DNA of 64,000 nucleotides from Bisgaard Taxon 45 (GTDB lineage Bacteria; Pseudomonadota; Gammaproteobacteria; Enterobacterales; Pasteurellaceae), in the NCBI GenBank assembly GCA_030783905.1, contig JAQAHH010000003.1, positions 177,422-241,421 on the forward strand, read 5' to 3'. Shown one piece after another: positions 27,754 through 38,548 of this stretch. The translations under genes were made by a program, and so were the position numbers. Below the pieces are notes generated by a model, which searched no databases, was not told where the DNA came from, and was given only the letters and a program-made list of their open reading frames with translations. Each line of letters starts with the position of its first letter. Position 1 is the first letter of the stretch.

Positions 27754-27984
27754 ATGGGTGGCATTAGTATTACGCAACTACTTATCATTGTAGCAATCGT
27801 GGTTTTATTATTTGGTACAAAAAAATTGAGAACATTAGGGTCTGACTTAGGTGAATCCGTAAAAGGTTTCAAAAAAGCCATGGCTGATGATAACAAAGAA
27901 AAAGACGCAGAATTCAAATCATTAAGTGATGACAGTGAAACTGCGGCAAAAACGGAAAAAGCAAAAGATAAAGAACAAGCGTAA
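27754..27984 (+). CDS. tatA: Twin-arginine translocase subunit TatA
   Basis: 76 residues. One N-terminal transmembrane helix ([20 protein letters not shown]) followed by an amphipathic helix containing the [24 protein letters not shown] signature and a charged tail. It forms the pore of the Tat pathway for folded proteins. The gene is preceded by AGAAGGA. Its TAA overlaps the tatB ATG by one base. Confidence 0.96.
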   Translation: MGGISITQLLIIVAIVVLLFGTKKLRTLGSDLGESVKGFKKAMADDNKEKDAEFKSLSDDSETAAKTEKAKDKEQA

Positions 27985-28562
27985 TGTTTGATATTGGGTT
28001 TTCTGAATTATTTCTCATTTTAGTTATCGGACTGGTTGTACTTGGGCCGAAACGGTTGCCTGTGGCAATTCGTACCGTCATGGGATGGGTTGCTACCATT
28101 CGTGGTTTGGCATCCAATGTACAAAATGAGTTAAAACAAGAACTTAAGTTACAAGAACTACAAGACAGTATTAAAAAAGCAGAAGCACTCAATTTACAGC
28201 AACTCTCACCTGATCTCAGTAAAACGGTTGAAGAATTAAAAGTCTCGGCTGAAAAAATGCGCACCGCATTAGAACAAAAAGCGGCGGCAACCAATACCAC
28301 ACTGGAAGCGCAGATCAAGGAGATGAAAACTACGACGGGAAGTGTAGTCGCACCACTGACGGAAGATCTTAATCCGTCGGAACAAATCACTGAGGCAAGC
28401 CACGATGATGGACTTTCCCCTGCGGAACAAGCAGAACTTGCCGAAGAAAACGATGAAATGGCCTATATCCAGCAATATTATCCTGACGACTACGATGATG
28501 AGCCGGTATTCGCGCCTAAACCTAACCCTCAAACAGAAAAAATACAAGATAAGAAAGTATAA
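27984..28562 (+). CDS. tatB: Twin-arginine translocase subunit TatB
   Basis: 192 residues. It begins [26 protein letters not shown], the TatB signature with Glu in the membrane helix and the GPKRLP hinge. A long charged, partly coiled-coil tail follows (about residues 45-120). With TatC it forms the receptor for twin-arginine signals. It overlaps both neighbours by one base. Confidence 0.95.
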   Translation: MFDIGFSELFLILVIGLVVLGPKRLPVAIRTVMGWVATIRGLASNVQNELKQELKLQELQDSIKKAEALNLQQLSPDLSKTVEELKVSAEKMRTALEQKAAATNTTLEAQIKEMKTTTGSVVAPLTEDLNPSEQITEASHDDGLSPAEQAELAEENDEMAYIQQYYPDDYDDEPVFAPKPNPQTEKIQDKKV

Positions 28563-29299
28563 TGCGTGTTGAAGACTCTCAACCTCTGATCAGTCACTTA
28601 ATGGAATTACGTGATCGCCTATTACGTGCGATCATTTTTGTTGCGGTCGTTTTTTGTGCCTTAGTGTATTTTGCTAACGATATCTACCACTTTGTCGCCT
28701 CACCACTCATTGATGTATTACCTTCTGGCGCCAGTATGATCGCAACCAATATTGCGACACCGTTTTTCACACCGATTAAATTAACCGCTGTAGTGGCCGT
28801 CTTCCTTTCTGTGCCTTACTTGCTGTACCAAGTATGGGCCTTTGTTGCGCCAGCACTCTATCAACATGAAAAACGGCTGATCTATCCACTGCTTTTTTCT
28901 AGCACGGTGCTATTTTATCTCGGCGTGGCTTTTGCCTATTATGTGGTTTTTCCTTTAGTCTTTGGTTTCTTAACCAAAACTGCCCCTGCAGGTGTTGCAA
29001 TAGCCACCGATATCAGTAGCTATCTGGATTTCGTGTTAACCATCTTTTTAGCCTTTGGGGTCTGTTTTGAAGTGCCTGTGGCAATCATTTTATTATGTTG
29101 GACAGGCGTCACCACCCCCGAGGATCTAAAAGGCAAGCGCCCCTATATTATTGTTGCCGCTTTTATTATTGGTATGTTATTAACCCCACCAGATATTTTC
29201 TCACAAACCCTGCTTGCCATTCCGATGTGGTTATTATTTGAAGTAGGTGTGATTTTTGCACGCTTTTATCGTCCAAGAGAGGACGAAGAAACCCAATAG
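28562..29299 (+). CDS. tatC: Twin-arginine translocase subunit TatC
   Basis: 245 residues with six transmembrane segments. Family motifs: N-terminal [16 protein letters not shown], the periplasmic loop [12 protein letters not shown] and [14 protein letters not shown] with its conserved Glu. This subunit binds the twin-arginine motif. It is translationally coupled to tatB (TAATG overlap). hemB follows 67 bases downstream. Confidence 0.97.
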   Translation: MRVEDSQPLISHLMELRDRLLRAIIFVAVVFCALVYFANDIYHFVASPLIDVLPSGASMIATNIATPFFTPIKLTAVVAVFLSVPYLLYQVWAFVAPALYQHEKRLIYPLLFSSTVLFYLGVAFAYYVVFPLVFGFLTKTAPAGVAIATDISSYLDFVLTIFLAFGVCFEVPVAIILLCWTGVTTPEDLKGKRPYIIVAAFIIGMLLTPPDIFSQTLLAIPMWLLFEVGVIFARFYRPREDEETQ

Positions 29300-29342
29300 T
29301 TCGCGAGGCAAGCCAACCTGTTTGCCTTACTTTTCGCGCTAA

Positions 29343-30392
<1,050 letters not shown>

Positions 30393-30404
30393 GTCTATTG
30401 CAAT

Positions 30405-30447
30405 AAAAAGTGCGGTCAAAATTTCATACGTTTTGACCGCACTTTTT
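30405..30447. terminator. Bidirectional terminator built from paired uptake sequences
   Basis: Perfect 17-bp stem (30405-30421 with 30431-30447, loop 9) flanked by A and T runs. Each arm contains the uptake core AAGTGCGGT plus its downstream CAAAA. It lies between the convergent hemB and cysK and can terminate both. Confidence 0.92.
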
Positions 30448-30466
30448 GTTTTTTAATCTACGAGAC

Positions 30467-31414
30467 TTAAGCCTCAATACCCTCAAATAACGCGGTACTT
30501 AAATAGCGTTCTGAGGCAGAAGGTAAAATCACCACGATTAATTTCTCAGCAAATTCAGGTAATTTTGCCAAACGATCGGCCGCAGCCACTGCCGCCCCCG
30601 ATGAAATCCCCCCTAAAATGCCTTCTTCTGCCATTAATCGACGTGCGGTTTGCACTGCCTCTTCACTACTCACTGTTTCCACGCTATCCACTAATGACAA
30701 GTCGAGATTTTTCGGAATAAAACCCGCGCCAATGCCTTGAATTTTATGTGGGCCCGGTTTAATCTCTTCACCGGCTAAAGTTTGGCTAATTACGGGCGAT
30801 TCCGCTGGTTCTACCGCCACAGAAAGAATGGCTTTCCCTTTATCTTGTTTAATATAACGGCTCGTCCCAGTAATGGTTCCGCCTGTTCCCACACCCGCAA
30901 CGAGCACATCAATTTGACCGTCGGTATCACGCCAAATCTCCGGTCCAGTTGTTTGCTGATGAATGGCTGGATTCGCCGGGTTTTCAAACTGTTTTAACAT
31001 CACATAACGTTGTGGATCAGACGCGACAATTTCTTCTGCCTTGGCAATTGCCCCTTTCATGCCCAATGCACCTTCCGTTAACACTAAATTCACGCCCAGC
31101 CCACGTAATAAACGTTTCCGCTCGGCACTCATGGTTTCAGGCATCGTTAAAGTAATCTTATAACCACGTGCGGCCGCCACATAAGCTAACGCAATCCCCG
31201 TATTACCACTGGTTGCATCAACAATTTCTTTATCTTTTGTCAAAATACCGTCTTTTTCTGCTTGCCAGACCATATTGGCACCAATTCGGCATTTCACACT
31301 AAAGCTCGGATTACGCCCTTCCACTTTTACTACAATATTGCCTTGACCAAAGTGTTTCAAGCGCACAAGGGGGGTATTACCAATTGAATAAGAATTATCT
31401 GAGTAAATCGTCAT
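30467..31414 (-). CDS. cysK: Cysteine synthase A
   Basis: PLP enzyme making cysteine from O-acetylserine and sulfide. 315 residues. The PLP lysine lies in [11 protein letters not shown] (about residue 41). The phosphate-binding loop GTGGTITG, the TSGNTG substrate loop (in [16 protein letters not shown]) and the C-terminal GISSGAAV are conserved. It lies 109 bases downstream of cysZ on the same strand, the same order as in E. coli (cysZ-cysK). Confidence 0.97.
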   Translation of the reverse strand: MTIYSDNSYSIGNTPLVRLKHFGQGNIVVKVEGRNPSFSVKCRIGANMVWQAEKDGILTKDKEIVDATSGNTGIALAYVAAARGYKITLTMPETMSAERKRLLRGLGVNLVLTEGALGMKGAIAKAEEIVASDPQRYVMLKQFENPANPAIHQQTTGPEIWRDTDGQIDVLVAGVGTGGTITGTSRYIKQDKGKAILSVAVEPAESPVISQTLAGEEIKPGPHKIQGIGAGFIPKNLDLSLVDSVETVSSEEAVQTARRLMAEEGILGGISSGAAVAAADRLAKLPEFAEKLIVVILPSASERYLSTALFEGIEA

Positions 31415-31523
31415 ATTGTCTTCCTTCTGTGTTCAATCCATTGCATTATCAAGTCAGATCCTAGTTCTAACATAATTCCAATTCGCATAAAAATAGCCAT
31501 TTGCTATATTTTATAACTAGAGA

Positions 31524-32327
31524 CTATTTCACGATGATTGGGGTAGTGGCTTGTGCATGTTTTTCATGATGCGCTGGTTTCAACGCTAAATGATCACGAA
31601 AATGCGCCACCCACATCGCCGTCGCACCACACACTGCAACAGGAATCACGACTAAATTGACTAAGGGAATAAAAGTACACAACATCACCAAACCACCAAA
31701 GGTAAGACTCAATGTTCTTTTTTCGGCTAATTCCGTTTTCATGACAAAGAAAGGCACTTTGTGGTTATCAAAAGGATAATCACAATATTGAATCGCCATC
31801 ATCCAGGCGGTAAATAAGGTCACAATAATCGGAATAAGGCTTTGCCCTAAAACCGGGACAAAACCAAGTAAAAATAAAATAATCAGTTTCGGTAAACTGT
31901 AAAGTAACTTTTGCCATTCTCGCCCAAGCATACGTGGAATATCTTTTACAAAATCCCATGCACTCCCCTCCTCGAGCTGGTCACCTGTCAGCATTTTTTC
32001 CACCTTTTCCGCCAACAAACCATTAAAGGGGGCGGCAATAAAACCAGACAAGGTTGTAAACATAAAATAAAACAAAACTAAAATCATCAAGATAGCAATG
32101 ATCAACAAAATGCTACTCAACCAACTTAACCAATCAGGAATTGAGAGCATGAGCATCCCAATCATTTTGTCAATTTGGGTGATAAAAAGCCAAAATAGTC
32201 CACTTAATAACACGATGTTTAATAGGATTGGCATAATCACAAAACGGCGTAGCCCTTTCTGAGTAATTAAATGCCAGCCCATCATAAAATAATGAAAGCC
32301 TTGCTTCAGTTCAGATTGCGATAACAT
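31524..32327 (-). CDS. cysZ: Sulfate transporter CysZ
   Basis: 267 residues, inner-membrane protein with about four to six hydrophobic segments, mediating sulfate uptake for cysteine synthesis. Family features are the N-terminal [34 protein letters not shown] and the [11 protein letters not shown] loop. It is divergent from zipA and upstream of cysK, the E. coli arrangement. It supplies sulfate to the pathway ending at CysK. Confidence 0.95.
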   Translation of the reverse strand: MLSQSELKQGFHYFMMGWHLITQKGLRRFVIMPILLNIVLLSGLFWLFITQIDKMIGMLMLSIPDWLSWLSSILLIIAILMILVLFYFMFTTLSGFIAAPFNGLLAEKVEKMLTGDQLEEGSAWDFVKDIPRMLGREWQKLLYSLPKLIILFLLGFVPVLGQSLIPIIVTLFTAWMMAIQYCDYPFDNHKVPFFVMKTELAEKRTLSLTFGGLVMLCTFIPLVNLVVIPVAVCGATAMWVAHFRDHLALKPAHHEKHAQATTPIIVK

Positions 32328-32498
32328 AAGTTCTCCCGATAAATTGACAAAGCGCTAGCATACAAAGCGAACAGCCAAAAAGCAATTTTTTGCTGTTTTT
32401 TTCATCCTTGGATTACCATAACAAATGATCAACAAGCCTGAGAAAATATGGTAAGCTTATGCGAGTTTTATCCTTTTAATAATCATGAGGAATGGGTA

Positions 32499-33470
32499 AT
32501 GGATTTGAATACAATTTTAATTATTTTAGGCATTATCGCATTAATTATTTTAGTGGTTCATGGTTTATGGGCCAATCGCCGTGAAAAATCACACTACTTC
32601 AAAAGTGCAAATACCTTTACTCGTGATTCCCGTCTAAGAGAACCCCCTGCACACATCCAATCGCCCACAGAAGAACAAAGTGAAACGAACACCCATACGG
32701 CAACAGCCGAAGTTTCTCCGGCACAACGTACTTTTGCTTTTGATACAGAAAAACCCGTAGTGGATGAGCAACAAGCCGTTGAACAAGCGATTGAAAGTAT
32801 CAAAATTACCTTGCCTAAAGAAGAACAACCCTACCAAGCTAAAATTGAACCAGAACCCACACCGGTATCGCCAGCCCTTACAACGATTGCCGAGGTGGAA
32901 AACTATGCCAATCAAGAGGAAGGAATTGATACACACTCCGAAGAATTACGTCAACAATTGGCTGATTTGGCTCAGCAATCGCCATCCATTACTTTAGCCG
33001 AATTGCACGAAGAGCAGACCTTAGTTGAAACGCAATCCGCGCAAATAAAACCCGAAGACGTCACGCAACCAGAACCAACGACCTTCATTATGATGTATGT
33101 GGTTGCACCTGAACATTATCAATTCCAAGGGGCAAGACTGGCTAAGATTTTAGATGAATTAGGTTTCTTATTCGGTGAACATAATATCTATCATCGCCAC
33201 GCGGATTTAAGTGTGAATAGCCCTGTTTTATTTAGTGTTGCCAATATCGAGCAACCGGGGACATTTGACTACAATATGCATGATTTTAGTACTATTGGGA
33301 TTGCCCTCTTTATGCAATTACCCTCAGAAGGTAATGATCTGATGAATTTACGCATGATGATCCGTGCCGCGAAAAGTATTGCTGAAGAATTGGGCGGCTT
33401 TGTCTTAACTGATCAACAAGCTATTTTTGATGAGCAAGCCGAAAAGGCCTATCTTGATAAAGTCAGATAA
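32499..33470 (+). CDS. zipA: Cell division protein ZipA
   Basis: Bitopic inner-membrane protein that anchors FtsZ at the division septum. The ATG at 32499 (GAGG 8 bases upstream) puts the transmembrane helix at residues 3-23 (LNTILIILGIIALIILVVHGL), as in all ZipA proteins; the in-frame reading from 32448 would place 17 residues before it. A Pro/Gln/Glu-rich linker (about residues 40-190) leads to the C-terminal FtsZ-binding domain (from about FIMMYVVAPEHYQFQG). 323 residues. It converges on plsY. Confidence 0.95.
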   Translation: MDLNTILIILGIIALIILVVHGLWANRREKSHYFKSANTFTRDSRLREPPAHIQSPTEEQSETNTHTATAEVSPAQRTFAFDTEKPVVDEQQAVEQAIESIKITLPKEEQPYQAKIEPEPTPVSPALTTIAEVENYANQEEGIDTHSEELRQQLADLAQQSPSITLAELHEEQTLVETQSAQIKPEDVTQPEPTTFIMMYVVAPEHYQFQGARLAKILDELGFLFGEHNIYHRHADLSVNSPVLFSVANIEQPGTFDYNMHDFSTIGIALFMQLPSEGNDLMNLRMMIRAAKSIAEELGGFVLTDQQAIFDEQAEKAYLDKVR

Positions 33471-33488
33471 TGCACAAAATACTCAACT

Positions 33489-33514
33489 AAAAAAGGGCCT
33501 ACCGGTCCTTTTTT
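33489..33514. terminator. Bidirectional terminator between zipA and plsY
   Basis: 11-bp stem including one G-U pair (33489-33499 with 33504-33514, 4-base loop) flanked by an A run and a T run. It serves both convergent genes. Confidence 0.88.
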
Positions 33515-33536
33515 GTTTATATATTGAGACAATACA

Positions 33537-34142
33537 TCACTCTTTTTTGCTTTTCAGCTTGTTCCACACCTTATCTTCCTGCCCTCGCCATAAACGTTGG
33601 ATATTGTCGTGATGACGATAAATTAATAAGCAACAGACTAAGGCCACAGGGAAAGTGAATTCAGGCTTAAACCACCACACATAAAAAGGCACGAGCAAGG
33701 CCGTCGTCACTGCACTGAGGGAAGAATAACCACTGACCAAAAAAATTAATAACCAAGAACCTAACATACTGGCAGCGACGCCCCACGAGATCGGCGCAAT
33801 CGCCCCAAATGCGGTGGCAACCCCCTTGCCACCTTTAAATTTAAAGAATAGGGGGAAAATATGCCCTAAACAGGCACCTAATGCCACCATCCCTAATTCA
33901 AAGTGAGTTAAACCGAGATAATAGCCCAACCAAACGGGTAGCATGCCTTTTAACATATCAAAAATCAGCACGCTCAATGCGACCCAACGTCCACCAATAC
34001 GTAAGACGTTAGTCGCGCCTGGATTATGCGAGCCACTCTCTCTAGGATCAGGCAAGCCTACTAAACGGCACAATAAAATTGCACTGGAGACAGATCCTAA
34101 TAAATACGCCAGGAACAGATAGAAAATCGCAAATAGGCTCAT
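33537..34142 (-). CDS. plsY: Glycerol-3-phosphate acyltransferase PlsY
   Basis: Inner-membrane enzyme that transfers the acyl group from acyl-phosphate to glycerol-3-phosphate, the first step of phospholipid synthesis. 201 residues, five transmembrane segments, with the motifs [25 protein letters not shown] and [10 protein letters not shown] that form the active site. The ATG at 34142 follows AAAGGA; an upstream in-frame codon would add 18 charged residues before the first helix. It is divergent from folB, a common pairing in gammaproteobacteria. Confidence 0.96.
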   Translation of the reverse strand: MSLFAIFYLFLAYLLGSVSSAILLCRLVGLPDPRESGSHNPGATNVLRIGGRWVALSVLIFDMLKGMLPVWLGYYLGLTHFELGMVALGACLGHIFPLFFKFKGGKGVATAFGAIAPISWGVAASMLGSWLLIFLVSGYSSLSAVTTALLVPFYVWWFKPEFTFPVALVCCLLIYRHHDNIQRLWRGQEDKVWNKLKSKKE

Positions 34143-34247
34143 TTTTTGTCCTTTAGAGAGGTCGGCATGAAAAAATTTTATTCGTCTATTGTACATAAAG
34201 TTGATAGCATAAGCCTAATAAAATTTCATATTGAAAGGAATAAATGA

Positions 34248-34604
34248 ATGATTGATCACATTTTCATTGAAGAGCTGACTGTTTTCGCTCAAATCGGTGT
34301 GTATGACTGGGAACAACAAATCAAGCAAAAATTAGTGTTTGATCTAGAAATGGCGTGGGATAGTCGTCAAGCGGCAGACACTGACGATGTGCACTATTGT
34401 TTAAATTATGCCGAAGTGAGTGAATATATTATTGATTATGTGCAATCTAAACCTTTTTTATTAATTGAACGCGTAGCATATGAAGTGGCAGAACACTTAC
34501 AACAACGTTTTGGCATCACTTGGCTACGCTTAAAACTGAGCAAACCGAAAGCGGTGGCGCAAGCTCGCAATGTCGGCATTATTATTGAACGCGGAACACG
34601 ATGA
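34248..34604 (+). CDS. folB: Dihydroneopterin aldolase
   Basis: Folate-pathway enzyme that cleaves 7,8-dihydroneopterin to 6-hydroxymethyl-dihydropterin. 118 residues. The motifs IEELTVFAQIGVYDWEQQIKQ, LNYAEVSE and LLIERVAYEVAEHL contain the substrate-binding Glu and Tyr. The start codon of the next gene overlaps its stop (ATGA), so the two are translationally coupled. Confidence 0.95.
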   Translation: MIDHIFIEELTVFAQIGVYDWEQQIKQKLVFDLEMAWDSRQAADTDDVHYCLNYAEVSEYIIDYVQSKPFLLIERVAYEVAEHLQQRFGITWLRLKLSKPKAVAQARNVGIIIERGTR

Positions 34605-35494
34605 CACACAACCAAGGTTATGGTTATATTTGCTTACTGTTAGCTACCCTCTTTTGGGGTGGCAACTACCTGTTTGGCAAAATACTTAGCACAGAGATTC
34701 CCCCGATTGTCTTAAATTATGCACGGTGGTTTCCAGCTGCGCTCATCTTATTCGTATTATTGAGTAAACGTACTCTCCAATTCACGCCTATTATTCGTCA
34801 AAATTGGCTGATTTTAACCGCACTTGCTCTACTTGGTATTGTCATTTTCCCTGTGTTTTTATATCAGGGTTTACAAACAACCACCTCACTGAATGCCAGT
34901 ATTTATTTAGCGGTTGTACCAATCTTTGTGTTATTTTTGAACAGATGTGTGTTTGGTGATCCCATTCGTTTAGCTGGATTAGTGGGGGCATTACTGAGCT
35001 TTATCGGTGTACTGTGGCTACTCAGCCGCGGAGAGATGCAGCGTTTAACGCAATTAGCCATCAATCAGGGAGATATCTGGGCGCTTGGCTCAGCGATCAG
35101 TTGGTCCATTTATTGTTGCATTATTCGTTTTAAACCAGCTAATTTGCCCAATACCGTGATGCTGACCACCCTCGTCCTTATTGCGATTGTGATACTGACG
35201 CCTTTGTTTATCTGGCAATATCAACACTTGCCTCCCGCGTTTTTCTCAAACTTAACCGCAACACAATATGGCATTATTGCCTATTTAATCATTGGACCGT
35301 CGATCCTCTCTTATGCTTTCTGGAATTATGGTATCTCGCTTGTAGGTACCGAGAAAGGGGCGGTATTTACCAATGCAACGCCTTTATTTGCGGCATTATT
35401 TGGCATGTTAGTATTACATGAAACGCTCGCGTTATATCATATTATCAGCGCTTGCTTGATCATTGCAGGGCTGCTGCTCTGTAACCGAAAATAA
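34601..35494 (+). CDS. EamA/DMT family transporter
   Basis: 297 residues, ten hydrophobic segments in two EamA repeats, the drug/metabolite transporter fold. The first repeat begins LLLATLFWGGNYLFGK; the second includes ALGSAISWSIYCC and ends with ATPLFAALFGMLVLHE. The substrate cannot be predicted. It starts within the folB stop (4-base overlap). An uptake core lies at 34817. Confidence 0.9.
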   Translation: MTHNQGYGYICLLLATLFWGGNYLFGKILSTEIPPIVLNYARWFPAALILFVLLSKRTLQFTPIIRQNWLILTALALLGIVIFPVFLYQGLQTTTSLNASIYLAVVPIFVLFLNRCVFGDPIRLAGLVGALLSFIGVLWLLSRGEMQRLTQLAINQGDIWALGSAISWSIYCCIIRFKPANLPNTVMLTTLVLIAIVILTPLFIWQYQHLPPAFFSNLTATQYGIIAYLIIGPSILSYAFWNYGISLVGTEKGAVFTNATPLFAALFGMLVLHETLALYHIISACLIIAGLLLCNRK

Positions 35495-35527
35495 CGGTAT
35501 TCATCGCTACCGGTTTTCACTTCATCG

Positions 35528-35947
35528 CTAAAACCAGTTCTTTTTATCTTCTCGAAATTGAGGAATTTTGCCCTGTTCATAAGGATTATAGTGATCACGA
35601 TGGCAACCAAATTCCTGTAAATAGCAAATCTGATTGTGCTCAGACCATTTGATCAAGGACAGACCATCAAATTCTTCGTTTCTGCCATCTTGCATTTGAT
35701 CGCAAAATGTCCACTCTACAATCGTTTGATTGCCTTTGTGAAAATACTGTTTGATTTCCCAACACAACACTTTGCCACGACGATTCCACTCGTTAAACCA
35801 ATGCTTGAGCGTCGCGCGATCAGTATATTTCGGTCCCCAGCTTTCAATATAAACCACATTTTCTGTAAAGATCTGATCAATCCCCAAATCCTGTTGCTGT
35901 AACCACATCTCAAACCATAAACGAATCCGTGCTTCTCGTTGTTGCAT
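35528..35947 (-). CDS. NTF2-like/SnoaL-like small protein
   Basis: 139 residues with the layout of the SnoaL/NTF2 fold: an N-terminal helix (REARIRLWFEMWLQQQ), DIDQIF-type helix, the strand VVYIESWGPKYTDRATLKHWFNEW and a beta-sheet core (QTIVEWTFCDQMQDG, FDGLSLIKW). Members range from isomerases to ligand-binding proteins. No catalytic residue assignment is safe. It is transcribed convergently with the EamA gene and sits 23 bases downstream of yigB. Confidence 0.8.
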   Translation of the reverse strand: MQQREARIRLWFEMWLQQQDLGIDQIFTENVVYIESWGPKYTDRATLKHWFNEWNRRGKVLCWEIKQYFHKGNQTIVEWTFCDQMQDGRNEEFDGLSLIKWSEHNQICYLQEFGCHRDHYNPYEQGKIPQFREDKKNWF

Positions 35948-35970
35948 CGTTTTTCCTCACAAATCAACCC

Positions 35971-36681
35971 TTACCGCACTAACATTAACAATTGTTGCAA
36001 ATCCGTAATTTCTAAGGTCGGCATTAACGTTGCCTCTGGAAAATCCCGTAGCGCTTTACCTGAAAGATTAATCCAAACCGCCTGGCAATCAGCCTGAATC
36101 GCCCCTTGTACATCTGTAATTAAATTGTCACCGACGTGTAAAATCTCGTGCGGCTGAAGACCAAATTGCTGTGCGGTTTGATGAAATAAATCTTGATGTG
36201 GTTTGGCTCTACCCTGTTCACCACCACGTAACACTAAATCAAATTGTGACAACCCAATACGTTGTGGCGCCACATTGCCGTTCGTAATCGCGACCAACGG
36301 GTATTTCTTTTTCAATAAATTCAACACCTGTTGACTTTGTGTCGGTACATCGATTTTATGGCGCCATTCCACAAACAATGCCATAGCTTGCTGGCAAACT
36401 CGCTCAATTTCACCCGCACTTTTTTGATAGTGGGCTAAGAGTTGGTGCAAGGTTTCAATACGCCAGGCGACCACATCTTCACACAATACAGGATGGTGTT
36501 TTTCAATGCGGTTCTTCCAAACTCGCCATTCCTCCGCTGAAATAGCCAGTTGGCTTTCCAGTTTGACTTTTTCAATAAAATTTTCTTCCGCGAGGCGAAT
36601 CACATCACTGTTATCGTATAGCGTGTCGTCCAAATCAAAGCTGATTAATTTGAAAGGACGTAAAGTGCGGTAGAATTTCAT
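35971..36681 (-). CDS. yigB: HAD-family phosphatase YigB
   Basis: 236 residues. HAD hydrolase with motif I FDLDDTLYDN, motif II AITNGN, a lysine in GRAKPHQDLF and motif III HVGDNLITDVQGA. E. coli YigB dephosphorylates FMN and the riboflavin precursor 5-amino-6-ribitylamino-uracil phosphate. The neighbours DUF484-xerC-yigB are the same as in E. coli (dapF-yigA-xerC-yigB), which supports the name. xerC ends 10 bases upstream. An uptake core overlaps its first codons at 36663. Confidence 0.92.
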   Translation of the reverse strand: MKFYRTLRPFKLISFDLDDTLYDNSDVIRLAEENFIEKVKLESQLAISAEEWRVWKNRIEKHHPVLCEDVVAWRIETLHQLLAHYQKSAGEIERVCQQAMALFVEWRHKIDVPTQSQQVLNLLKKKYPLVAITNGNVAPQRIGLSQFDLVLRGGEQGRAKPHQDLFHQTAQQFGLQPHEILHVGDNLITDVQGAIQADCQAVWINLSGKALRDFPEATLMPTLEITDLQQLLMLVR

Positions 36682-36690
36682 ACAATTTCC

Positions 36691-37578
36691 CTATTTTTTG
36701 CGTTTTGCCCGCGGATGTGCGGCATCATAAACATTGGCGAGATGTTGAAAATTTAAATGCGTATAAATTTGTGTAGTGGATAAATTGCTGTGGCCTAATA
36801 ACTCCTGCACGGCACGTAAATCTGAACTGGCTTCTAGCATATGCGTAGCAAAAGAATGACGTAGCTTATGCGGATTGAGATGACTGCTTAGCCCTTGCCG
36901 AATGCCCCACACTTCAAGCCGTTGTTGAATGGCTCGATGAGTCAGGCGATTACCCAATTGACTAACAAACAAGGCATCATCTTTGGGGTTAAATAAAAGT
37001 CTGACTTTTAACCATTGTTGAATCGCATGGGACGCATAGCGGCCAAACGGCACGATACGCTCTTTATTGCCTTTACCAATGACGCGCACTTCTCTCACAC
37101 GCGTATTAATGCTGTTTAAATTTAAACGTTGTAATTCAGATAAACGTAACCCTGAACTATATAGTAACTCCAACATCGCTCGATCACGCAGATCAATCGG
37201 TTCTTTACTGTCATTATTGAGCAATTTTTGCACCTGTTCTGCATCAATATTTTTGGGTAAATGACGACTTTGCTTCGGTGCCGACACACCAGTAGCAGGA
37301 TTCACCTTTAATTCTTCTTGTTGGACTAAATAGGTAAAAAAACGGCGTAATGCTGACAAACGTAATGCTAGACTGCGTTCTTTTAAGCCATCTTTATGGC
37401 TTTGCGCCAAAATAAAACGTACGACACTGGGTGTCACCGCTTGCCAACTGGCAATCCCATTTTCGGCTAACATCACCACAATCCGATTCAATTGGCGCTG
37501 ATAATTACTCAAGGTATGTGGACTCACTTGACGTTCAATTCGCAGATAATTCCAATATTTTTCTAGCTGTTCTTGCAT
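36691..37578 (-). CDS. xerC: Site-specific tyrosine recombinase XerC
   Basis: With XerD resolves chromosome dimers at dif. 295 residues with the ATG at 37578; a GTG at 37587 would add three residues and cannot be excluded. The N-terminal SAM-like core-binding domain is followed by the catalytic domain with Arg in [11 protein letters not shown], Lys in GKGNKER, the [12 protein letters not shown] box, [12 protein letters not shown] with His/Trp-position and the nucleophilic Tyr. It is a housekeeping recombinase, not a mobile element integrase: synteny with DUF484, yigB and dapF is conserved. Confidence 0.96.
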   Translation of the reverse strand: MQEQLEKYWNYLRIERQVSPHTLSNYQRQLNRIVVMLAENGIASWQAVTPSVVRFILAQSHKDGLKERSLALRLSALRRFFTYLVQQEELKVNPATGVSAPKQSRHLPKNIDAEQVQKLLNNDSKEPIDLRDRAMLELLYSSGLRLSELQRLNLNSINTRVREVRVIGKGNKERIVPFGRYASHAIQQWLKVRLLFNPKDDALFVSQLGNRLTHRAIQQRLEVWGIRQGLSSHLNPHKLRHSFATHMLEASSDLRAVQELLGHSNLSTTQIYTHLNFQHLANVYDAAHPRAKRKK

Positions 37579-37620
37579 TTTAACCACGCTCGACTTATTT
37601 TTTCTGTGTCTAAAAAAACA

Positions 37621-38316
37621 CTATTTTTTAAAGCTATCCACCCATCGACCTAAGTGCAACGCCACAATATCCACTAAATGTTTCAAAAAGTCAGTATCTT
37701 GCCCACGATGAAAATGGCGTTCATCTCTGGCTGAAAACAACAAAAGTGCGCTCGGTTTTTGCGAGGTTTCTCCGCCTAACAAACAACAAGCAACCGATCC
37801 GATCGGAAATTCTTCAGGTAAAAACAACATGGTTTTTTCTTTATGGGTCATTTGCCCGAGATAAAAACGGCGTAAACCAAACCGCTCTAAACGTACAATA
37901 TCGAAGGCTTTACGATCAAGCCAGACTTCATCCGTTAAACTTTCACACTTCTGCCATGCATCAGTAAACAACAGGATTTTGGCTTGTTGCAATTCAAACT
38001 TCTTCACCCATTGATCAAGTTTTTGAATTCCTTCCTTGAGATTATGTGCCTGAGAAAGCTGTTGCTGTAACGGTAATAAGCCCAAAAAGATATCACTATT
38101 TTGAATAGCAAGTTGGGTAAATTTTTCCAGTTCTGCTTCTAATTCTTGAATACGATGGCGTTGACGTTCAAGCTGAATTTCCACCAAAGATAAGGTGTTG
38201 TTTTGTGTGTTATGAAGGTTTAATTCATCTAATATTTCTGGGTGATGAAGGAAAAAATCCTTGTGTTCGGTCAGATAATCAATGATATCAGTTGGTGTGA
38301 GGGATTGTTTTTGCAT
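37621..38316 (-). CDS. DUF484 family protein
   Basis: 231 residues matching the DUF484 (E. coli YigA-like) family: N-terminal DIIDYLTEHKDFFLHHPEIL, a coiled-coil helix (SLVEIQLERQRHRIQELEAEL) and a GAF-like C-terminal domain (PIGSVACCLLGG, SALLLFSARDERHFH). Function is not established. It lies 43-54 bases upstream of xerC in the conserved dapF-DUF484-xerC-yigB block, but here a repeat element separates it from dapF. Confidence 0.9.
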   Translation of the reverse strand: MQKQSLTPTDIIDYLTEHKDFFLHHPEILDELNLHNTQNNTLSLVEIQLERQRHRIQELEAELEKFTQLAIQNSDIFLGLLPLQQQLSQAHNLKEGIQKLDQWVKKFELQQAKILLFTDAWQKCESLTDEVWLDRKAFDIVRLERFGLRRFYLGQMTHKEKTMLFLPEEFPIGSVACCLLGGETSQKPSALLLFSARDERHFHRGQDTDFLKHLVDIVALHLGRWVDSFKK

Positions 38317-38352
38317 AGTCTGTTATTTTTTTGTTAGAAATCCAGAACACTA

Positions 38353-38542
38353 CCTACTTTCTTTTGCTTGTACAAAAGAAAGTAGGCAAAGAAAATACAC
38401 CCCCGACTAAGCAACTGTTCCTCATTTTGTGCTTATTTTCTTCACGAAAAGTTAGCAATTTTACTTTACCTGAGGAAAGTGCAACACTGTCGGGTCGCCT
38501 TTCTTTTGGTGACTTTTCTTTGGCGAAACAAAGAAAAGTCAC
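38353..38542. repeat. Hairpin-ended intergenic repeat element (about 190 bp)
   Basis: The element is bounded by two perfect 14-bp hairpins, each with a 6-base loop: 38353-38366 with 38373-38386, and 38509-38522 with 38529-38542. A complementary pair, CCCGAC (38402-38407) and GTCGGG (38489-38494), would close an inner domain. The stem bases CTTTCTTTTG recur in both halves (for example 38501-38508). It fills the gap between dapF and the DUF484 gene, and both leftward genes may be separated by it. It looks like a REP- or MITE-like non-coding element; no coding potential is credible. Confidence 0.75.
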
Positions 38543-38548
38543 AACAAC

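Noticed and set aside
36691..37578. Tyrosine recombinase as a sign of an integrated element
   Set aside because: It is XerC in its conserved DUF484-xerC-yigB neighbourhood; no attachment repeats or phage genes are near.
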